A stretch of 64,000 nucleotides of DNA from Microbispora oryzae. GTDB lineage: Bacteria > Actinomycetota > Actinomycetes > Streptosporangiales > Streptosporangiaceae. Shown piece after piece: positions 46,101-51,546 of the stretch. The position numbers were made by a program, and so were the translations under genes. The stretch spans positions 62,001 to 126,000 of the forward strand of contig NZ_JAFCNB010000014.1 of assembly GCF_017896165.1 (NCBI RefSeq), given 5' to 3'. The notes beneath the pieces were generated by a model, which saw nothing but the letters and a program-made list of their open reading frames with translations, ran no database searches and had not been told where the DNA came from. Every line of letters starts with the position of its first letter. Position 1 is the stretch's first letter.

Positions 46101-47297
46101 AACCAGGAGATCGCCAACGCGCAGGCCGTCGCCGACTTCATGACCGGCAAGTTCAGCAACGTCGACCTCTACCAGTGGATGTCGGGTCGGCTCGCCACCC
46201 TGTACTTCCAGTCGTACAACCTGGCCCACGACATGGCCCGCGCGGCCGAGCGGGCCTACCAGTACGAGCGCGGCACCGACCAGACGTTCATCAGGCCCGC
46301 CTACTGGGAGAGCCAGCGGAACGGCCTGATGGCGGGCGAGGCGCTCGGCCAGGACCTGCAACGGCTCGCCACGGCGTACCTCGCGGGGGACATGCGCGGC
46401 CTGGAGATCACCCGGCGGGTGTCCCTCCTCGCGCTCGACCCGCTGGCGCTGCTGAAACTCAAGTCGGAGGGGCGCTGTGAGTTCGCGCTCACCGAGGCGA
46501 TGTACGACCGCGACTTCCCCGGTCACTACCGCCGCCGCATCAAGACGGTGTCCGTCACGTTCGAGAACGCCGAGGAGATCGTCGACGTCAACGCGACCCT
46601 CACGCAGCTCGGCCACCGCACGGTGCTCACCGCCGACCCCGCGGCGGTGCGCTACCTCATCGACGGCCGCGGCGCCGCTCCCGCCACGGTCCGCTCCGAC
46701 TGGCGCGCCGGACAGCAGATCGCGCTGTCCGACGTCGAGGAGGGCCGCGACAACAACGGCCTGTTCGAGTTGCGCTTGGACGACGACAGATATCTGCCGT
46801 TCGAAGGCACCGGGGCCGTCTCGACGTGGCGGCTGGAGACGTCCGGCCTGCCGCCCGCCGACCTGACCGACGTGACGATCGTCGTGAAGTACGTCGCCGA
46901 CCAGGGCGGCGCGGTGTTCGCCAACGCGGTCAAGGGCATGCTCAAGCCGTACCAGGCCGCCCGCTACATCGATGTCGCGGAGGAGTTCCCCGGCGAGTGG
47001 TCCGCGTTCACGGAAGGGGAGACCGACCGACTGACGCTGCCGCTCACGCCCGCCCTCTTCCCGCGCCTGACCGGACGCCAGCTCACCGGCGTCGCGGCGA
47101 CGTACGTCACGAACGGCACCGGCCCGGCCGACGGCACGGTGCGGCTGCTGCTCGGCGGCGACCCGAGGACGGCCCTCACCGAGGGCTCCCTGGTCCGCGC
47201 GGCGGGCATGACCGCGGACGACATCTCCTTCACCGCCGACGGTGATCCGTCCACGCTCAGCACCGTCGGGCTCATCTTCACCTACCGCGCCGTCTGA
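34161..47297 (+). CDS. Giant Tc-toxin A-like protein with about 33 hemopexin-like units
   Basis: A 4378-residue protein, far above the roughly 2500 of TcdA-type toxins. Residues 1-1050 are helical and TcA-like, starting near SPAAYLTDLLNLLDD. About 1057-2380 is a hemopexin block with units of the type DAAFVGRDGKTYLFSGDRYVRYS. Residues 2387-2940 carry the TcA signature KSWWTWLKNYRIWEANRK and YPENYIRPELRDTKTPAF. A second hemopexin block is about 2947-3345. The C-terminus has NGRYYWEIFFHAPMLIAQAL, a long coiled coil with a hydrophobic tip (IGAAIAFAAPQALVG, near 3880) that may insert into membranes, and a TcB-binding-like end (VSLLALDPLALLKLKSEGRCEFALTEAMYDRDFPGHYRRR). There is no signal peptide, as in Tc toxins. 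GTG 34161 follows GAGGGG by 10 bases; no other start in this frame fits. No TcB/TcC is in the window. Toxin, adhesin or delivery role is inferred. Confidence 0.86.
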   Translation: MHSDAWLPSYERLFGDLDLRAGDEARSVYSPAAYLTDLLNLLDDAFDDPALLRRRPDIAAIPLDAGNTFPQVPYLDIVVRILEGLVGPRPYETLQKLRHPAGLPFSLEDARIAVYLRHLGLDPVELYRVFTGRLDPGRVARERLRLTSLDVEVVATPRADDAGIAELYGRPLAELADVETFLAATALHGDELSVVLYGDPDQNAALERSEEDFFVHAGGPVVRVSDDGLTLVRADDPAAAVPAEWFDRVNRFVRLARRTGLTFPDLDLVLAACADGTLDGPALRLLAAAVDLRDAHGVPFDVVATLAARRVPREAAALAPPTGDVLGPQNREYRLRLSVALDMAEADLVAVVQHFRDHYDGPLEESPFDRTIGTPALSLLARAARLTGALGLPVEDLFGLIAAVEADPALARYSTFAALPVTEAGPGDCHQTLMGDDPEAALWLTQTLCAVNAWLTASGFAVAELGQVLGEPATAEDADEELAVLTGIAGRFADVAFTPGSLVSDRFDERSAQVVHDVLVAYDDGVVSPRDSRLLRLDPARLADAAYAAVSDLPVLTKEDFQGIGLAPRVAAKIFANLVMYGLFGSDGRLKVEEVPDDLLVAGFFDDLAPVLFDALARAGEAFHPSDVAELLPDLDEVDQEELYDNLVYNGYLDEDGEIVDQDFFADPGNVDLFSPTAGLADLTPAVLDVVAAKIEDAGAAAIAFDPGVLAELRLPEERVSELTELLRFNGLLDAGGAYTDPVALLTLGADDLPVPLELYPARRFILDALRDQVDAARGELLTFGPADFLDVADAAQARRVVDLLENSITQDGRVREDSRGLFGDTEGYLDLGAGFTAADGVVVYERIGAIVRAQAPYRLDLAAVADLGFDEEERGQLVALLADAGDLDASLGVPRDMLHYFATVTNALDFTLPGAEDYSKDVFFLLHAVAKQTTDATTEIANRVAALAGRQHAAVLAVLQDAFGVPSDVVAAICDAITPDVLDLLVPPALAGDPTVPAVLPGEPRLRRSYRRIRRFARLAAKLGLDAAGVRVAFHDQDLAGKFPEPLALPPGVDGIDALLTGWDDKIYLFRGASYWVYSATTYALADPLPKALTDLSPHFSGLAGMDAGFTLPDGAEWLVGRGVDGQSHAFVRARGGLRWGPKDQVWGKVRSTFDDPKKIDGAFVDADGRTYLFCGDQYVRYSGADLSVADEGYPRAVADWWAREGNDTPLPAGFERNVDAAFHGLDGRTHVFSGDRWSDGTGERPLADRWGRPRNAFEGAARLDAAYADAEGYLLFSGDQVARMTDSPENDGVRVADGNPVRIEDWRPDVPAGFESGLDAAFRDATGTIHLFKDGRTVALGPEGSGEVTRTALRWGVLAPVLPGGTVDAAFVGRDGKTYLFSGDRYVRYSSADYSVADLGYPRGVAGDWGGLDRVDAAFVLDGATHLFGPVGQILDLPAAYETELADGRLSVALRRRLREHGVTVPDDAPVTGTSPEWQVVAEGPITLTIRRAGDRIKVLGDDTVFYVRYSTKDYTVPDAGYPRPRAENWWNLPVGLAADPAFATIDAVFTGRDGRTYLFSGPRFVVFDARHRWWSEPALLSEQWDSVPFDRVDAAFVGRDGKTYVFSGDRYVRYSGTDYTRVDDRFPARVGAFWGNVANAIARTGQVDATLVLDVVETVDGAQVPHTYTYLFSGDQYVRYADGDYSAVQDGYPRPLSALRTEPRMAALSVEFDGLDAAFADHRNVYLFRGGQWHVVSDTVYRAYSGLDLAAVTCAFVENGAVLVQRDAGWSRRPALEGHVVGGGVAEEAVRPLTLRRVPEDYRTGLDAVLTGADGATYLFKGANCYNTQLGKEYPAAEEWGRPRNTIYQDNAVDAAFVGRDGKTYLFRGDQFVTYSPGTPGGLDTTDGEPRPIAGHWGGLTSVTLAYMRDGVTYLFEHPDADGVMRHVVYSGEYGPYAEPDPGYPALADATFWKAPDGFPVPSAVLFEGDTMILLNGERCVQLSETGQWSYPRPIERVWRGFGRDLPPGDALRAAFTAPDGATYFFFTEHYARYANRAFDPPAPIRQRWGRSVNPFLPDDGSRGVDAAIVFGDDTTYLFSGTQYVRYTGPDYQYADPGYPRPIAGGLRAEPAFAALPETFEDAVADRGSGPVVRAAVANGRTAYLVVGGVLHVTSLAQERTYDLALLGRVRNAIQDRRRVDAALVRDDHTYLFSGDQYVRYTGPAYDHPDDGYPRSIAAALADDLRVGALPEAFDDGLDAAFRGPDGTLYLFKGALFHDGTTAGAVAGRWGRIRNEFAAAPMIDAAFVSPEGDLYAFRGDQYVKYRPGAPDLVEEGYPRTIKDDWGALPADFESGVRGAFVVEGRTYLARCDRYVRYSGAYDDVDRTFPQPFRRRWSDLADYRLTDVYAISGFASLARTHPGLAELFDAGAPDPFAALAGLFGWQAEEVRWLRRNAGLISAFPAEEDRLEIEFLLALVDLFRLAGRAGTGPSDLYTRVVAGPAPADALALLLERRHAPQEWEALSAVVEGELNVLRRDALLPAALRLNPGLADVRALYEHVLADVEMGPDGTTSPVREAIAATQLYIHRYLLDLEDPGAAAADVREKIKSWWTWLKNYRIWEANRKVFLYPENYIRPELRDTKTPAFRELENDLLQGEITADSVQRAYKRYLDEYTEVSRLAVSGAYVYSADGDDEGTRRLVLFGRTRTEPRRHYYRSAEFRDGTRLSATWEPWVKVDIQIDADRVDPVHAFGRVFVFWSVVETVAPDATGATTLVTKQSGDRQSVAAPPPKHRLRVFYSFYNLSKEWVPAQELPPGALEDGRISDVHLFVQASATLPGGDPGTHDSIVVSRSYTVAGPTGPLTVTAAHALTPELYAVPVGVPVQPARLVELSRIFDEPAGAPVDPAGVVRFNSPAGSQDGPWFSVDHKGGSFLCRPITMDPATDPALIGLKDNAVRLPAWAEIDAAVELPGGTRLFFTRNAAGGGEFLEVKTRGKLRTSNDVTTTRWGVVGNSLTTTGAVDGVVVRGDLTYVFSGPQYYCYRGTPFGPPQTGYPKRLRDNPDGFPRWDRVDLAFNSGTGAECFALADGTYYESAPSGLPGKLRDGWNRALPDAVFVRDGRTFVVTGGQYVRYGGVRDNRPDDRADKPDRAAQDRPDPGYPKALTDGGDDRLPAWQRLDAAFAYGDNWYYFDNGAGTYLTDGPGGRSTGQTRALGGIPTRISTTGLVDAAYQADRKVYLTSGLEYMRYSLVDDDTVAATADPGYPRALPQRVRGVFRRGDRRYVFGDGTYAVLPTGKELGDLTPGDFHAIGGNWHSLPPGFAGGFTGMLDADTQLYLFVGPQYASYPKDTVVPRPYEYAELPHEIVRLTSSSAFELNRRLLVGGVPALLAPEAQETDELPAFSKVTSGPATIKVRPEVAGMPASSHLDFSSANGRYYWEIFFHAPMLIAQALATAQRFEDARQWYEYVFDPTEQERYWRFLPFLAVDVRALVAACRADLDALADTGVSAALGQTLIDVEAVAPAFEQARTLTTQEGAFLDGLAAGALTPVDTELGRRTGDATAAALCEKVAMLARLRAQYNLMGDHGALLKAYQDDPFDPHTIAELRPAAYRRAVVMAYVDNLLDWGDMLFRQYTMESIDEARMLYVLAYDLLGRRPEGVGPIALSPTLTYDDLRNAEWTPDAAAERITAGGRMLDGLGAIHTSVAHPYFYIPGNSVLGDYWARVEDRLRKIRASLDIMGVSRPLPLFEPPADVMALVRGAAGGLSPDQVVAGAGAPVPHYRFSFVVRKAQELVDELRQFGGDLVSVLERRDGEQLNLLRARQDTAIQIMLREIKEAQVRAAAESLAEAQVSLDYANKRVTYYQDLIAAGLTPLQLAQIAAMTGASIAHLYASGLKIGAAIAFAAPQALVGPFIMGTELGGEQVGQVLDKGAEVASSIGEALSVTGELFAVRVEQERQEGDWKFQLMVSQGEVAEIQHQVASAAAQLASAQRDLELTNQEIANAQAVADFMTGKFSNVDLYQWMSGRLATLYFQSYNLAHDMARAAERAYQYERGTDQTFIRPAYWESQRNGLMAGEALGQDLQRLATAYLAGDMRGLEITRRVSLLALDPLALLKLKSEGRCEFALTEAMYDRDFPGHYRRRIKTVSVTFENAEEIVDVNATLTQLGHRTVLTADPAAVRYLIDGRGAAPATVRSDWRAGQQIALSDVEEGRDNNGLFELRLDDDRYLPFEGTGAVSTWRLETSGLPPADLTDVTIVVKYVADQGGAVFANAVKGMLKPYQAARYIDVAEEFPGEWSAFTEGETDRLTLPLTPALFPRLTGRQLTGVAATYVTNGTGPADGTVRLLLGGDPRTALTEGSLVRAAGMTADDISFTADGDPSTLSTVGLIFTYRAV
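37329..41310 (+). repeat. Hemopexin-like repeat block 1 (about 25 units)
   Basis: About 25 units of 45-55 residues within the Tc-like protein. The consensus reads DAAFvgrDGkTYLFsGDqYVRYs, then a proline-containing end before W. Repeats vary in how well they keep the pattern; several (near 38290, 38960 and 39740) are nearly identical at the protein level. Hemopexin units fold four per propeller, so the block could make about six propellers. Counts are by eye. Confidence 0.8.
43000..44190 (+). repeat. Hemopexin-like repeat block 2 (about 8 units)
   Basis: A second group within the same protein, starting with EIDAAVELPGGTRLFFTRN and ending near LDADTQLYLFVGPQYASYP. It sits between the TcA middle and C-terminal regions. 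Units are more diverged than in block 1. Eight units would equal two propellers. Boundaries are approximate. Confidence 0.7.
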
Positions 47298-47313
47298 CCC
47301 CTCCCCGCGTGAC

Positions 47314-48192
47314 TCACCCCGGCTCGGGCAGGTGCGCCGTCGCCAGCCTGGCCGGGTCGGTCACCACCGTGATCTCGGCTACCCGGCCGTCGACGACGGT
47401 GATCGAGATGACCGACAGCGGGGTGCCGTCCTCGCGCCAGGACACGATCCCGGGAAGACCGTTGACGAGCACCGTCCGGCCCCGCGCGGCCGCGCCGGCG
47501 CCAAGCTGCGCGCCGGTGGCGACCTTGGTGGCGCCCAGGGTGACGATCATGCCGTTGGGCGTGTGGACGGTCAGCTTCACCTCGGGGTCGAGAACGCGCA
47601 GCAATCCCTCGAAGTCGCCGTGGCGGGCCGCCGCCAGGAAGGCCTCGACCACCTCGCGCTGTTCCCGTCCGGCGGCCGCCGGACGTTCGGTGGCCTGCAC
47701 CTTCCTGCGGGCGCGGCTGGCGAGCATCCTGGTGGCCTCCACGGACTTGCCGAGGATCTGGGCGATCTCGTTGAACGGCACCGCGAACAGGTCGTGTAGC
47801 ACGAACGCCAGCCGCTCGCCCGGCCCGAGCGACTCCAGGACGACGAGGAGCGCGAGCCCGACCGAGTCGGCGTGCGCCACGTGGTCCTCCGGGGCGGGGT
47901 CGTCGTCGACCGTCACGATGAGCTCGGGCAACCGGTCCTCGTAGGACGCCTTGGGGTGGGCCTGGCGCGATCGCAGGACGTCGAGGCTGATCCGGCCGAC
48001 CACCGTGGTCAGCCAGCCGGCGAGGTTGTAAATGGTCGCGGGGTCCTGGCGGGAGAGCCGCAGCCAGGCCTCCTGGACCGCGTCCTCGGCGTCGGCGTGC
48101 GATCCGAGCACACGATAGGCGATCGCGCGCAGCCGGTCGCGCTGGGCCTCGAACGTCTCGGCCACCAGGTCCGTCGGGCTGCTGTCGGACAT
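47314..48192 (-). CDS. ECF41-type RNA polymerase sigma factor with SnoaL-like domain
   Basis: An extracytoplasmic-function sigma factor of 292 residues. Sigma region 2 (AYRVLGSHADAEDAVQEAWLRL) and region 4 (HDLFAVPFNEIAQILGKSVEATRMLASRARRKV) fill the first 165 residues. A SnoaL_2-like domain of about 120 residues follows (REVVEAFLAAARHGDFEGLLRVLDPEVKLT), ending ITVVTDPARLATAHLPEPG. This fused tail replaces an anti-sigma factor and is the defining feature of group ECF41. The ATG at 48192 follows GGAAGG. The divergent gene encodes a carboxymuconolactone decarboxylase-like protein, a usual partner of ECF41. No ECF41 promoter sequence was clear by eye. Confidence 0.92.
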   Translation of the reverse strand: MSDSSPTDLVAETFEAQRDRLRAIAYRVLGSHADAEDAVQEAWLRLSRQDPATIYNLAGWLTTVVGRISLDVLRSRQAHPKASYEDRLPELIVTVDDDPAPEDHVAHADSVGLALLVVLESLGPGERLAFVLHDLFAVPFNEIAQILGKSVEATRMLASRARRKVQATERPAAAGREQREVVEAFLAAARHGDFEGLLRVLDPEVKLTVHTPNGMIVTLGATKVATGAQLGAGAAARGRTVLVNGLPGIVSWREDGTPLSVISITVVDGRVAEITVVTDPARLATAHLPEPG

Positions 48193-48274
48193 GTCGTTAC
48201 CTTCCTCGGAGCTGCTCCGTCATGAGGATGACGAGCCCGGACGGGCACAGGTAACCGATGAGGGAGCACGAACC

Positions 48275-48724
48275 ATGGAAGCACGCATGAAGAGCAGGCC
48301 GAACGCCGACGTGACGACGGCGGTCCAGCACCTCTACAAGGCGATTCACAGCGGTGGCGTCGACCCGCTCCTCTTGGAGTTGATCCACCTGCGGGTCAGC
48401 CAGATCAACGGCTGCAGCGCGTGCGTCTTCGCCGCGGTCGCGGCGGCCAAGAAGCGTGGAGAGACCGATGAGCGGTTGCACAACGTGGTCACCTGGCGTG
48501 AGACGCCGTTCTTCACCGAGGCGGAGCGGGCCGCGCTCGCGCTGGCCGAGGCCGCCACGCGGATCCAGGACGGCGGGCCGGGCGTGACCGACGAGATCTG
48601 GGACGCCGCAGCCGCCCACTTCGACGAGAGCCAGTTGTCCGCGATCAACCTGGAGATCGCGCTGACCAACTTCTTCAACCGGATCAACCGTACGATCCAG
48701 GAGCAGGCCGGCAAGACCTGGTGA
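48275..48724 (+). CDS. Carboxymuconolactone decarboxylase/AhpD-like protein
   Basis: A 149-residue AhpD-fold protein. The redox motif is CSAC in RVSQINGCSACVFAA, with a histidine downstream (RLHNVVTWRETPFF), as in AhpD-like peroxidase partners. Such proteins reduce peroxides with their CxxC pair. The start ATG 48275 follows AGGGAG by 8 bases. It is divergent from the ECF41 sigma gene, and ECF41 factors are known to control AhpD-like, oxidoreductase or epimerase genes next to them, so it is the likely target. Confidence 0.9.
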   Translation: MEARMKSRPNADVTTAVQHLYKAIHSGGVDPLLLELIHLRVSQINGCSACVFAAVAAAKKRGETDERLHNVVTWRETPFFTEAERAALALAEAATRIQDGGPGVTDEIWDAAAAHFDESQLSAINLEIALTNFFNRINRTIQEQAGKTW

Positions 48725-48752
48725 GCTGAGCGGGCTTCAAGGCGCGGTCGGC

Positions 48753-48786
48753 CGGGCCGCGGACGCGCAACCGCGTCCGCGGCCCG
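48753..48786. terminator. Strong hairpin terminator after the AhpD-like gene
   Basis: A perfect 15-bp stem (arms CGGGCCGCGGACGCG and CGCGTCCGCGGCCCG) around a CAAC loop lies 29 bases after the stop codon. It is one of the longest perfect stems in the window. No U tract is obvious, as is common in high-GC genomes. Confidence 0.75.
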
Positions 48787-48809
48787 CCGGCGCGATGCCT
48801 GCCGTGTCA

Positions 48810-48890
48810 CTACTGCCAGAGCAGCGCCGGCTGAGTGCCGAAGCGGATCGGCTTGAACAGCGAGTTGTCGTGGGTCTGGGCATAGTGCAT
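48810..48890 (-). pseudogene. 3' fragment of an unrecognised gene
   Basis: A short minus-strand frame that reads like a natural C-terminus: MHYAQTHDNSLF, then PIRFGTQPALLWQ before TAG at 48810. No start or upstream part exists, because it abuts directly on an alpha/beta hydrolase fragment in the opposite orientation. It is probably the end of a gene truncated by rearrangement. The parent family is not identified. Confidence 0.4.
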
Positions 48891-49076
48891 TCCCGTGACG
48901 ACCCGCGCGTTCCCGTCTCCGAGGCGACAGAACTGGCCGCACTCATCCCCGGCAGCCGGTTGGTGCTGCTCGACGGCCGCAACCACCTGCTGACCGCCGA
49001 CGAACCGGCCTGGCCCGCGTTCCTGGCCGAACTGCACGCCTTCCTGGCGGTGGACGAGGACCCAGCCCGGGGCTGA
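48889..49076 (+). pseudogene. Alpha/beta hydrolase C-terminal fragment
   Basis: From about 48889 the frame reads HSRDDPRVP then ELAALIPGSRLVLLDGRNHLL through to AFLAVDEDPARG. This is the C-terminal 55-60 residues of an alpha/beta hydrolase, with the catalytic Asp (SRDD) and His (NHLL) region but no nucleophile. It is almost collinear with the end of the longer fragment at 49149-49658, so it is a partial duplicate. The 5' part is absent; the fragment joins a foreign minus-strand remnant. Confidence 0.65.
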
Positions 49077-49148
49077 CGCCCGGCCGCACAAGACGATCTC
49101 GATCCGTGATCGCGTTGTAGGCTGCGTCGGCGGCCGGCGAGAGTAGCG

Positions 49149-49658
49149 GTGGCGTACGCCGCGCGCCGTCCCGAGCGGGTCAGCCGGCTGATCCTCACCG
49201 GAGCGTACGCCCGGGGACGGCAGATCCGCGCCCGCGACGATGCCGAGCGTGAGGCGGCGGCCCTGGACCTGGATCTGGCGCGGGTGGGGTGGAGCAATCA
49301 GGATGCCGGCTTTCTGCAGGTCTTCGCCTCCCAGTTCCTGCCCGACGGCACGCCGCGAGACTGGGAGGACTTCACCGCGTTTCAGCGGCGGACGACCTCG
49401 CCGGCCAACGGAGTCCGGTTTCTGGAGGAGTTCGCCCGCATCGACGTGTCCGGCATCGCGCACCGTGTGTCCTGCCCGACGCTGATCCTCCACTCCCGTG
49501 ACGACGCGCGCGTCCCGGCCGCACAGGCCGGCGAGTTGGCCGCACTCATTCCCGACAGCAGGCTGGTCCTGCTCGACAGCCGCAACCACCTGCTGACCGC
49601 ATCCGAACCGGCCTGGGTCGAGTTCCTGTCACACATCGATGCCTTCCTGGCCGAGTGA
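49149..49658 (+). pseudogene. Alpha/beta hydrolase lacking its N-terminal nucleophile region
   Basis: A 169-residue frame (GTG 49149) reading AYAARRPERVSRLILTGAYARGR and onward to VSCPTLILHSRDDARVPAAQ and DSRNHLLTASEPAWVEFL. Family members usually have about 100 more N-terminal residues with the GxSxG nucleophile; here the frame starts just downstream of where that motif would be. Asp and His of the triad remain. No complete ribosome-binding site is seen (GAGAGTAGCG before the GTG). It may be a fossil, or be translated as a short inactive protein. It resembles hydrolases that in actinomycetes can be fused to LuxR or cyclase domains. Confidence 0.6.
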
Positions 49659-49792
49659 CGGCGGTTGGCCCATTTGCTACATATGCCCGTTTAAGTGCGC
49701 AGGCCGGGAAATGGACTTCCCCGGCGATATTCAATGGCGTATAAAGCGCCGGTCGCCTACGGTGTATCCACTGATCGAATGCGAGGTGGGCG

Positions 49793-50845
49793 GTGATTCG
49801 CGCCGTTTCGATTCTCATCCCGTTCGTGGCCGCGGCCCTCGCATTCGCCGCCCCCGTCGACCCCACCGATCCTCCAACGGATCCGGGACCGGGCACCCGC
49901 GACGGATGCGGGAACCCGCGATTGGCCGGCTTACCGCTCGATCAAGCACAACAGCGGATCGAGCAGGATTATCCGGGCGCGAGCGTCCGTACGGCGCCCG
50001 CCGACATCCCCCCGTCGTTGTCCTCCTACGTGATCAGTGACCGGGTGGAGACCTGTAGCCCGTACGCAGTGGTGCTGGAGCTGGGCACGCGGATGCCCGA
50101 GCTGCACGACATGACATTGGAGGACGCCACCGCCACGCTCGCCGCGACCAGGGTGCGGATCAGTTTCCTGCCCCAGGAGGCGGGCCTCGACTGGACGGTC
50201 GTGACGCAGAATCCCGGCGCGGGCGAGCTCATCCATTACGACACCAGTGCGGACGTCGAGGTTGTGGCGCCGGTCAGCCCCTCGCCCAGCCCGACACCGG
50301 AGGCCACCCCGACGCAGGGGCCGGTCGCTCCTCCGCCGTCGACCGTGACGGTGCCATCGGTGGAGGGCATGGACCTCACTCAGGCGCGCCGGACGCTGGC
50401 GAGCGCCGACCTCCCGCTGCGGCTGCATCCCGATTCTCCGCGCGCCGGAACAGTCGCGGGTCAGGATCCCGCCGCCGGAAGCAGGGTCGCCAGGGGGACG
50501 ATGGTGACCGTCCGGCTCGCGGCGGCGAAGGAGCAGGAGGACCACGGCCCCGGGGCCTCCGCCGGGGCGACGTCGACCATCGTCACCGGCGCGTTGGCGG
50601 TCGTGCTGGTACTCATCGTGATCGGATTTCTCGCCCGCGGGGTGATCCGGGGCCGGCCCACGCCGCCCCCGCCTCGTGAGGCCCGCCCGCGACCGCCGTC
50701 GGTCGTCTACGTCGCTCATGCGGATCCCGCTCCTGTGGTGAAGATCCGTCTCACGGAACGGACACCCCGGACGACCTGGCCAGGCGTCCAGGTGGAGGCC
50801 CATGCCGATCCCGGCCGCCAGGAGCTCAGGGAGACCAGGAGATGA
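49793..50845 (+). CDS. PASTA-domain protein, predicted secreted/membrane-anchored
   Basis: A 350-residue protein that should face the cell wall. It starts with a signal-like helix (RAVSILIPFVAAALAFAAP). Two PASTA-type repeats are readable: MPELHDMTLEDATATLAATRV through NPGAGELIHYDTSADVEVV, and VPSVEGMDLTQARRTLASADL through DPAAGSRVARGTMVTVRL. A Pro/Ser/Thr-rich linker separates them. A membrane helix follows (STIVTGALAVVLVLIVIGFLARGVI, about 265-288), then a basic Pro-rich cytoplasmic tail. It carries PASTA without the kinase of PknB-type proteins. GTG 49793 follows GAGGTGGG. Its stop overlaps the next start as ATGA, so the two are coupled. Binding to peptidoglycan or muropeptides is a family-level inference. 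Confidence 0.8.
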   Translation: MIRAVSILIPFVAAALAFAAPVDPTDPPTDPGPGTRDGCGNPRLAGLPLDQAQQRIEQDYPGASVRTAPADIPPSLSSYVISDRVETCSPYAVVLELGTRMPELHDMTLEDATATLAATRVRISFLPQEAGLDWTVVTQNPGAGELIHYDTSADVEVVAPVSPSPSPTPEATPTQGPVAPPPSTVTVPSVEGMDLTQARRTLASADLPLRLHPDSPRAGTVAGQDPAAGSRVARGTMVTVRLAAAKEQEDHGPGASAGATSTIVTGALAVVLVLIVIGFLARGVIRGRPTPPPPREARPRPPSVVYVAHADPAPVVKIRLTERTPRTTWPGVQVEAHADPGRQELRETRR

Positions 50846-51438
50846 CGGTGTTCATCGAGACCGATCCGAGCACGGCCGATCTGCTGGCGTTCGCCGACCC
50901 TCGCGAGGCCGTACGGGACCTGGGCGCGGTGCTCGGCGCCCGGCGCGTGCTCGAGACGGTCGGCGACGGCGTCCGTCGGCTCGACGCGACGTTCAGAGGC
51001 GACCTCACCGGGAGCGTCGCCCAGGCCGGCGCCCGCCTGCTGGGCGAGCTCGACCTCGGGACGGTCCTGCTCGTCGCCTGGACGAGATATCGCGCGCTGG
51101 TCGACGCCGGCCACAGGACGAAGGGGCCGGACGGCGGTGCCGAAGTGGTCCGCCTGGCCGAGCACACGATCACTTCCGAGCACGCGCCCTGGGTCGAGGT
51201 GCTCGTCGAGGGGCAGCAGGCCTACCGGGTCGACTTCGGGGTGAAGCTGGAGTTCGTGATCGCCTCCCTGAACGCGTATGTCGCCCACGGCCGCCTCACG
51301 AATCTCCACGCGGGCGACTGCACCGCCACTATCACCTGGAGTGTGCGGGATTTCCCCATCAAGCAGACGAAGTTCGCCCGTTCCATCCCGCTGCGGGTCA
51401 GGCTCGGCGATGGAATCCCGCTTGTCCGAGACGCATGA
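50842..51438 (+). CDS. Unknown protein coupled to the PASTA gene
   Basis: A 198-residue soluble protein of no family I recognise. It contains amphipathic helix and strand segments such as GAVLGARRVLETVGDGVRRLD and DFGVKLEFVIASLNAYVAHGRL, without cysteines forming a motif or membrane helices. The ATG overlaps the stop of the PASTA gene (ATGA), so it is translated with it and may act in the same process. The gap to the kinase gene is 108 bases. Confidence 0.7.
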   Translation: MTVFIETDPSTADLLAFADPREAVRDLGAVLGARRVLETVGDGVRRLDATFRGDLTGSVAQAGARLLGELDLGTVLLVAWTRYRALVDAGHRTKGPDGGAEVVRLAEHTITSEHAPWVEVLVEGQQAYRVDFGVKLEFVIASLNAYVAHGRLTNLHAGDCTATITWSVRDFPIKQTKFARSIPLRVRLGDGIPLVRDA

Positions 51439-51546
51439 GGTGCTGACGCGGGGGCCGGAGCCGGCCGGGCCGCCATCGGCATGGAGGCGGGTGGCTCTAC
51501 GCGCACGCGTCGCTTCCCGGACGATGACGATGGCTGAAGTGACAGA

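Noticed and set aside
38445-46616. A 2723-codon open frame antisense to the giant Tc-like gene
   Set aside because: It is rich in Arg, Val, Glu and Gly without any domain pattern, and follows the third-base GC bias of the plus-strand gene. Repetitive hemopexin codons produce the opposite-strand frame.
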